Assembly: GCA_944384865.1 (NCBI GenBank)
Contig: CALWVC010000006.1
Span: 1 to 17,225 of the forward strand
Direction: 5' to 3'
Origin: an uncultured Clostridia bacterium
Lineage (GTDB): Bacteria; Bacillota; Clostridia; Oscillospirales; Acutalibacteraceae
DNA: 17,225 bases
Position 1 is the first letter of the stretch. Each line of letters opens with the position of its first letter. The notes under the pieces were generated by a model, which ran no database searches, was not told the origin of the DNA, and saw nothing but the letters and a program-made list of their open reading frames with translations. The position numbers were made by a program, and so were the translations under genes. This document shows positions 14,111 through 17,225 of the stretch, piece by piece.

Positions 14111-14827
14111 ATGGTATACGTAACCGGCGATATGCACGGCGATGAGGAGCGGTTATATACAAAAGAAATGCGGCGGCTGAAAGAGGGAGATACCCTGATC
14201 GTTGCCGGAGATTTTGGCTTTATCTGGGACGGCGGCCGGCGGGAACAGCGGCTGCTGAAAGCAATGGGGAAACGCAAATATAATATCTGCTTTATTGACG
14301 GGCCCCATGATAATTACGATCGGATCTATGCCTGCCGGGAAACGGTCTGGAAAGGCGGGCGGGTACACCGGATCTCCCGCAATCTGCTGCATCTGTGCCG
14401 CGGGCAGGTGTTTACCATTGAGGGGCAGACGATTTTCACCTTTGGCGGCGGCGAAAGCGCCGATAAAGAGATTCGCGCCGAAAACCGGAAATGGTTTAAA
14501 GAAGAACTGCCTACCCCCGCCCAGATGGAAGAGGGCGCCCGCAATATCGACGAATATGGCTGTGTGGTGGATTATATTATTACCCACGAGCCGCCCAGCG
14601 TGATCAAGAGCGCGCTGCAGCTGCGAGCGGGCAGAACCATCTATGTCAACAGGCTCAACGGCTATCTGGAAGAGCTCAACCGGGCCTGCAAGTTCAAACG
14701 CTGGTATTTCGGCTCGGTGCACGAAGACCGGGTGATCACCCCGTCGCATATCGCGGTGTTCCGCGGGCTGCTGCCCATCGATCAGCCGGTGGATCCGGTT
14801 CCCGAAGACGAGCTGATCCGCCTGTAA
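14111..14827 (+). CDS. Calcineurin-like metallophosphoesterase
   Basis: A 238-residue cytosolic phosphoesterase. It shows GDMHG (residues 6-10), GDFGFIWD (33-40), GPHDN (64-68), ITHEPPS and a final FGSVHED, which together are the ordered metal-ligand blocks of the family. The third block normally reads GN(H)D/E; here the Asn ligand is Pro, a change also seen as other residues in related small Bacillota and phage enzymes, so activity may persist. The segment GGGESADKEIRAENRKWFKEE is typical of this subfamily (serine/threonine phosphatase-like or phage-type). GGAAAGGA at 14093-14100 is 10 nt before ATG 14111; the in-frame extension back to 13859 lacks conserved sequence and crosses the divergent promoter region. 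Substrate is unknown. Confidence 0.88.
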   Translation: MVYVTGDMHGDEERLYTKEMRRLKEGDTLIVAGDFGFIWDGGRREQRLLKAMGKRKYNICFIDGPHDNYDRIYACRETVWKGGRVHRISRNLLHLCRGQVFTIEGQTIFTFGGGESADKEIRAENRKWFKEELPTPAQMEEGARNIDEYGCVVDYIITHEPPSVIKSALQLRAGRTIYVNRLNGYLEELNRACKFKRWYFGSVHEDRVITPSHIAVFRGLLPIDQPVDPVPEDELIRL

Positions 14828-14867
14828 TGCGGTTTTTGACCGACGGCTTTCTTTTTGTGTTCAAACG

Positions 14868-14876
14868 TGTTATACT
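14868..14876 (+). promoter_or_regulatory. Extended -10 promoter candidate of the nicotinate phosphoribosyltransferase gene
   Basis: TGT followed by TATACT (14871-14876) is an extended -10 element; the -35 position at 14848-14853 reads TTTCTT and is weak. Initiation near 14883 gives a short leader before ATG 14911. Confidence 0.5.
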
Positions 14877-14910
14877 AATGTTAATAAACTTTTAGAGTGG
14901 GGTGTGTGCG

Positions 14911-16383
14911 ATGTCGGATTTGAAACGGTTGTCTCTGTTGTCTGATTATTATGAGTTCACGATGGCGAGCGGCTTTTATGAGGCGGGGCTGGCCGACCGG
15001 GTGGCCTGCTTTGATATGTTTTTCCGCCGGGTGCCGGATAACGGCGGCTTCGCGATCATGGCGGGGCTGCAACAGGTGATCGACTATCTGAAGGATCTGC
15101 ATTTTACTGCTGAGGAGATTTCTTTTTTAAAGCAAAAGGGTATTTTCTCTGACGGCTTTTTAGACTATTTGCAGAATTTTCAGTTTTGCTGTGACGTCTG
15201 GGCGGTGCCCGAGGGCACGCCGGTGTTTCCCAAAGAGCCGATTTTAACGGTGCGCGGGCCGATTGTGCAGGCGGCGATCATTGAGACGATGGTGCTGCTG
15301 TGCATCAACCACCAGTCTCTGGTGGCGACCAAGGCCAACCGGATTGTCCGGGCCGCACAAGATCGCGATGTGATGGAGTTTGGCGCTCGCCGCGCCCATG
15401 GTACTGCGGCGGCGGTGTATGGCGCCAGGGCCGCTTACATCGGCGGCTGCGCAGGCACCTCCTGTACGCTGGCAGACCAGTTATTCGGCGTGCCCGCCAT
15501 GGGCACAATGGCGCACAGCTGGGTGCAGATGTTTGACAGCGAATATGAGGCGTTTTGCGCGTATGCCCGCAAATATCCCAACAACTGCTCGCTGTTGGTA
15601 GATACTTATAATACGCTGAAGTCCGGCGTTCCCAACGCCATCCGCTGCTTCGACGACGTGCTGGCGCCCATGGGCTGCCGGCCCAAGTCTATCCGCATTG
15701 ACAGCGGCGATATCACCTATCTGTCTAAACACGCCCGCAAACTGTTAGACGCCGCGGGCTATCCAGACTGCAAGATTATTGCGTCCAACTCGCTGGATGA
15801 ATATATCATCCGCGATCTGCTGATCGAAGGGGCGAAGGTGGATCAGTTCGGCGTGGGCGAACGGCTGGTCACCGCCTCCAGCGATCCGGTGTTCGGCGGG
15901 GTGTACAAGCTGTGCGCGGTGGAAAACCCCGACGGCACGCTGAGCCCCCGGGTAAAATTCAGCGACAATGTGGGAAAAATTACGCTGCCCTGCTTCAAGC
16001 GGGCCTGGCGGCTGTTTGATAAGGATACCGGCAAAGCCATCGCCGATGTGATCACGCTGCACGATGAGAAGATCGACGAGGGGCGGCCTTATGAGTTGTT
16101 TGACCCTGATCATACCTGGAAACGCAAAACGGTAGACCATTTTATCGCCCGGTCGCTGTGCGTGCCCATCTTCAAAAAGGGCGCGCTGGTTTATCAAAGC
16201 CCGCAGCCTGCGGCGATCCGCGATTACTGCGCCGAGCAGGTAGACACCATTTGGGATGAGGTGCAGCGGTTTGAAAACCCGCATACCTATTATGTCGATC
16301 TGTCCCAGAAGCTTTGGGACGAGCGGGACCGGATGATTTCTGAATATACCGGCTATAAACAGACGCCCGCGCCCCGGGTCTGA
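14911..16383 (+). CDS. pncB: Nicotinate phosphoribosyltransferase
   Basis: A 490-residue enzyme joining nicotinate and PRPP to nicotinate mononucleotide in the Preiss-Handler NAD salvage route, in the cytosol. Typical features are LLSDYYEFTMASGF at the N-terminus, the ARRAHG segment, GTSCTLADQLFGVPAMGTMAHSW around the conserved autophosphorylated His, LVDTYNTLKSG, RIDSGD and FGVGERLVTASSDPVFGGVYKL, all in the canonical order of the clostridial long form. Length fits the family. ATG 14911 is preferred over GTG 14902; the upstream AGAGTGGGG is a weak ribosome binding site. It is separated from the metallophosphoesterase gene by 83 nt containing its own candidate promoter. A GC-rich hairpin covers its stop codon. 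Confidence 0.97.
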   Translation: MSDLKRLSLLSDYYEFTMASGFYEAGLADRVACFDMFFRRVPDNGGFAIMAGLQQVIDYLKDLHFTAEEISFLKQKGIFSDGFLDYLQNFQFCCDVWAVPEGTPVFPKEPILTVRGPIVQAAIIETMVLLCINHQSLVATKANRIVRAAQDRDVMEFGARRAHGTAAAVYGARAAYIGGCAGTSCTLADQLFGVPAMGTMAHSWVQMFDSEYEAFCAYARKYPNNCSLLVDTYNTLKSGVPNAIRCFDDVLAPMGCRPKSIRIDSGDITYLSKHARKLLDAAGYPDCKIIASNSLDEYIIRDLLIEGAKVDQFGVGERLVTASSDPVFGGVYKLCAVENPDGTLSPRVKFSDNVGKITLPCFKRAWRLFDKDTGKAIADVITLHDEKIDEGRPYELFDPDHTWKRKTVDHFIARSLCVPIFKKGALVYQSPQPAAIRDYCAEQVDTIWDEVQRFENPHTYYVDLSQKLWDERDRMISEYTGYKQTPAPRV

Positions 16384-16400
16384 CCCGGCGATATGCGGGC
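16365..16400 (+). repeat. GC-rich hairpin over the pncB stop codon
   Basis: Outer arms GCCCGC (16365-16370) and GCGGGC (16395-16400) enclose a perfect inner stem CCGGGT (16374-16379) and ACCCGG (16383-16388). The stop codon lies in the loop region. There is no U-run after it, so it is more likely to slow or protect the mRNA than to terminate it, possibly reducing expression of the following gene. Confidence 0.5.
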
Positions 16401-16430
16401 AATTACACCGAGAAAGGATGGAGAATACAG

Positions 16431-17093
16431 ATGAAAAGATGGTTGGCGATGTTGTTGTGCGCCGGGCTGGCGCTGGGTCTGTGTGCCTGTGGGGAAACCG
16501 GCGGGCAGTCTGTGGCCACCACGGCAAAAACAGCGCTGAATACCAGAGAGGCGGTAGAGCAGCAGGTCAGCGCCGGGCAGATGAGCGGCACCGACGTGAA
16601 ACTGGGCGATACGCCCCAAACGGTTTTAAATCTTTATCCGACCATGCCGTCGGCGCCGGATGACGGCGCAACAAGGCAGACGGCCGCACACGCAGATGAA
16701 GACGAGCTGTTTCTGGAGATTACCGAGGGACAGCAACTGACCCGGATGCAATATGAAGCATATCAGTTTTTTTACATTAACGATCAGGCGGAACAGGGCG
16801 TCGGCGTAATTATCAACTCCAAAGACGCCTATCATTTCACCGCGAACACCACGTTTGTAGAAGATGTGACCTATGCGCTGGGCGCACCGGATGTACAGGA
16901 CCAGCCCGGGATGGATCAGCAGTTTTTCATGCTGGGTACGCCCACCAACCTGCAGCGGCTGACCTACCTGTTTGGGACAAAGCGGTTGGACTTTATTTTT
17001 GACGACGGGCTGCTGGCCATGACGGTGCTGACCGATACAGAAATCTACGACGGCTTTTATACGGCAACACAGACGGATACGACGGCCGTTTAA
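16431..17093 (+). CDS. Lipoprotein of unknown function
   Basis: A 220-residue exported protein. MKRWLAML and a hydrophobic run end in the lipobox LCAC with lipidated C20, so it is anchored to the outer face of the membrane. A polar linker (residues about 21-50) is followed by VKLGDTPQTVLNLYP. A globular region with alternating strands then ends in YLFGTKRLDFIFDDGLLAMTVLTD. The first-repeat pattern of a small helix after a GDT motif and a final beta hairpin is reminiscent of SmpA/OmlA (BamE-like) or related lipoprotein folds, but this is only a resemblance and I do not recognise the family. GAAAGGATGGAG ends about 9 nt before ATG 16431. It follows pncB by 47 nt and may be cotranscribed. Confidence 0.85.
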   Translation: MKRWLAMLLCAGLALGLCACGETGGQSVATTAKTALNTREAVEQQVSAGQMSGTDVKLGDTPQTVLNLYPTMPSAPDDGATRQTAAHADEDELFLEITEGQQLTRMQYEAYQFFYINDQAEQGVGVIINSKDAYHFTANTTFVEDVTYALGAPDVQDQPGMDQQFFMLGTPTNLQRLTYLFGTKRLDFIFDDGLLAMTVLTDTEIYDGFYTATQTDTTAV

Positions 17094-17116
17094 AACCCGG
17101 GTATCAACGGGCTTTT
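17092..17116 (+). terminator. Weak terminator of the lipoprotein gene
   Basis: AAAACCCG and CGGGCTTTT form a 4-bp GC core with one mismatch and 3-4 A-T pairs around loop GGTATCAA, starting within the stop codon. The U-run is short, so efficiency is doubtful. Confidence 0.4.
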
Positions 17117-17194
17117 GTGCAATTTTGTGCGACGGCGTTTGCGCGGGTTGGAACGGTCGTTGATCTTTGAATTTTTATATATCGGAGGGCTTTT

Positions 17195-17225
17195 ATGGCA
17201 AACCTGCAAATAAATATCGCCGGCG
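17195..17225 (+). CDS. Start of an unidentified gene (3' truncated)
   Basis: ATG 17195 follows GGAGGG (17184-17189) by 5 nt, an ideal ribosome binding site, and the frame MANLQINIAG stays open to the window end. Ten codons are too few to name a family. The preceding 78 nt after the weak terminator contain TTGATC and AT-rich DNA but no clearly spaced promoter. Confidence 0.6.
   Translation, partial: MANLQINIAG

Noticed and set aside
14818..14837. Mini terminator at the metallophosphoesterase stop (CCGC/GCGG then TTTTT)
   Set aside because: The stem is only 4 bp, so it is too weak to support.

Overview
The window looks like chromosomal DNA of a low-oxygen Bacillota, most likely class Clostridia (Oscillospirales-like). 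This is inferred from protein families and layout, not from a marker gene. The evidence is a TepA-like ClpP homologue overlapping an FtsK/SpoIIIE translocase, a DacF-type carboxypeptidase, DUF4190 membrane proteins, Gram-positive style lipobox and LPXTG-like anchor signals, and strong AGGAGG-type ribosome binding sites. Most of the window is GC-rich; one clearly AT-rich block lies at about 5380-6800.

Layout. 1-5172 (+): the end of a TepA-like protease, an FtsK/SpoIIIE DNA translocase, two tandem DUF4190 membrane proteins, then a membrane-anchored ComEC-type metallo-beta-lactamase hydrolase translationally overlapped by a DUF3006 protein. 5203-5378: tRNA-Ser(GGA) with a consensus promoter and its own terminator. 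5381-6800: an AT-rich accessory island made of a compact array of seven small hairpins, a promoter, a four-helix-bundle (S23/IVS/Avd-like) protein, a 1-nt-overlapping GNAT acetyltransferase, a terminator, and what may be the truncated tail of a minus-strand gene. 6863-8057: an orphan terminator, a promoter, a structured leader, a DegV (fatty-acid-binding) protein and a strong terminator. 8117-8510 (-): a decayed AlkZ/winged-helix (HTH_42) pseudogene that ORF calling does not show. 8703-12314 (-): an apparent two-gene operon of a GH9 glycosidase without a signal peptide and a secreted, probably wall-anchored 5'-nucleotidase. 12422-13881 (-): a D-Ala-D-Ala carboxypeptidase with terminator. 14111-17225 (+): a metallophosphoesterase, nicotinate phosphoribosyltransferase, a lipoprotein of unknown function, and the first codons of another gene.

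Most genes are housekeeping: chromosome segregation, wall maturation, NAD salvage, lipid binding and nucleotide or sugar salvage. The best candidate for something poorly described is the island beside tRNA-Ser. Its hairpins are joined by a fixed 3-nt spacer that reads GAT in the left half and ATC (the reverse complement) in the right half. A 13-bp perfect inverted repeat encloses the left half, and the array ends directly at the promoter of the four-helix-bundle gene. The array and protein may together be a non-autonomous mobile or RNA-targeting unit, but that is inference.
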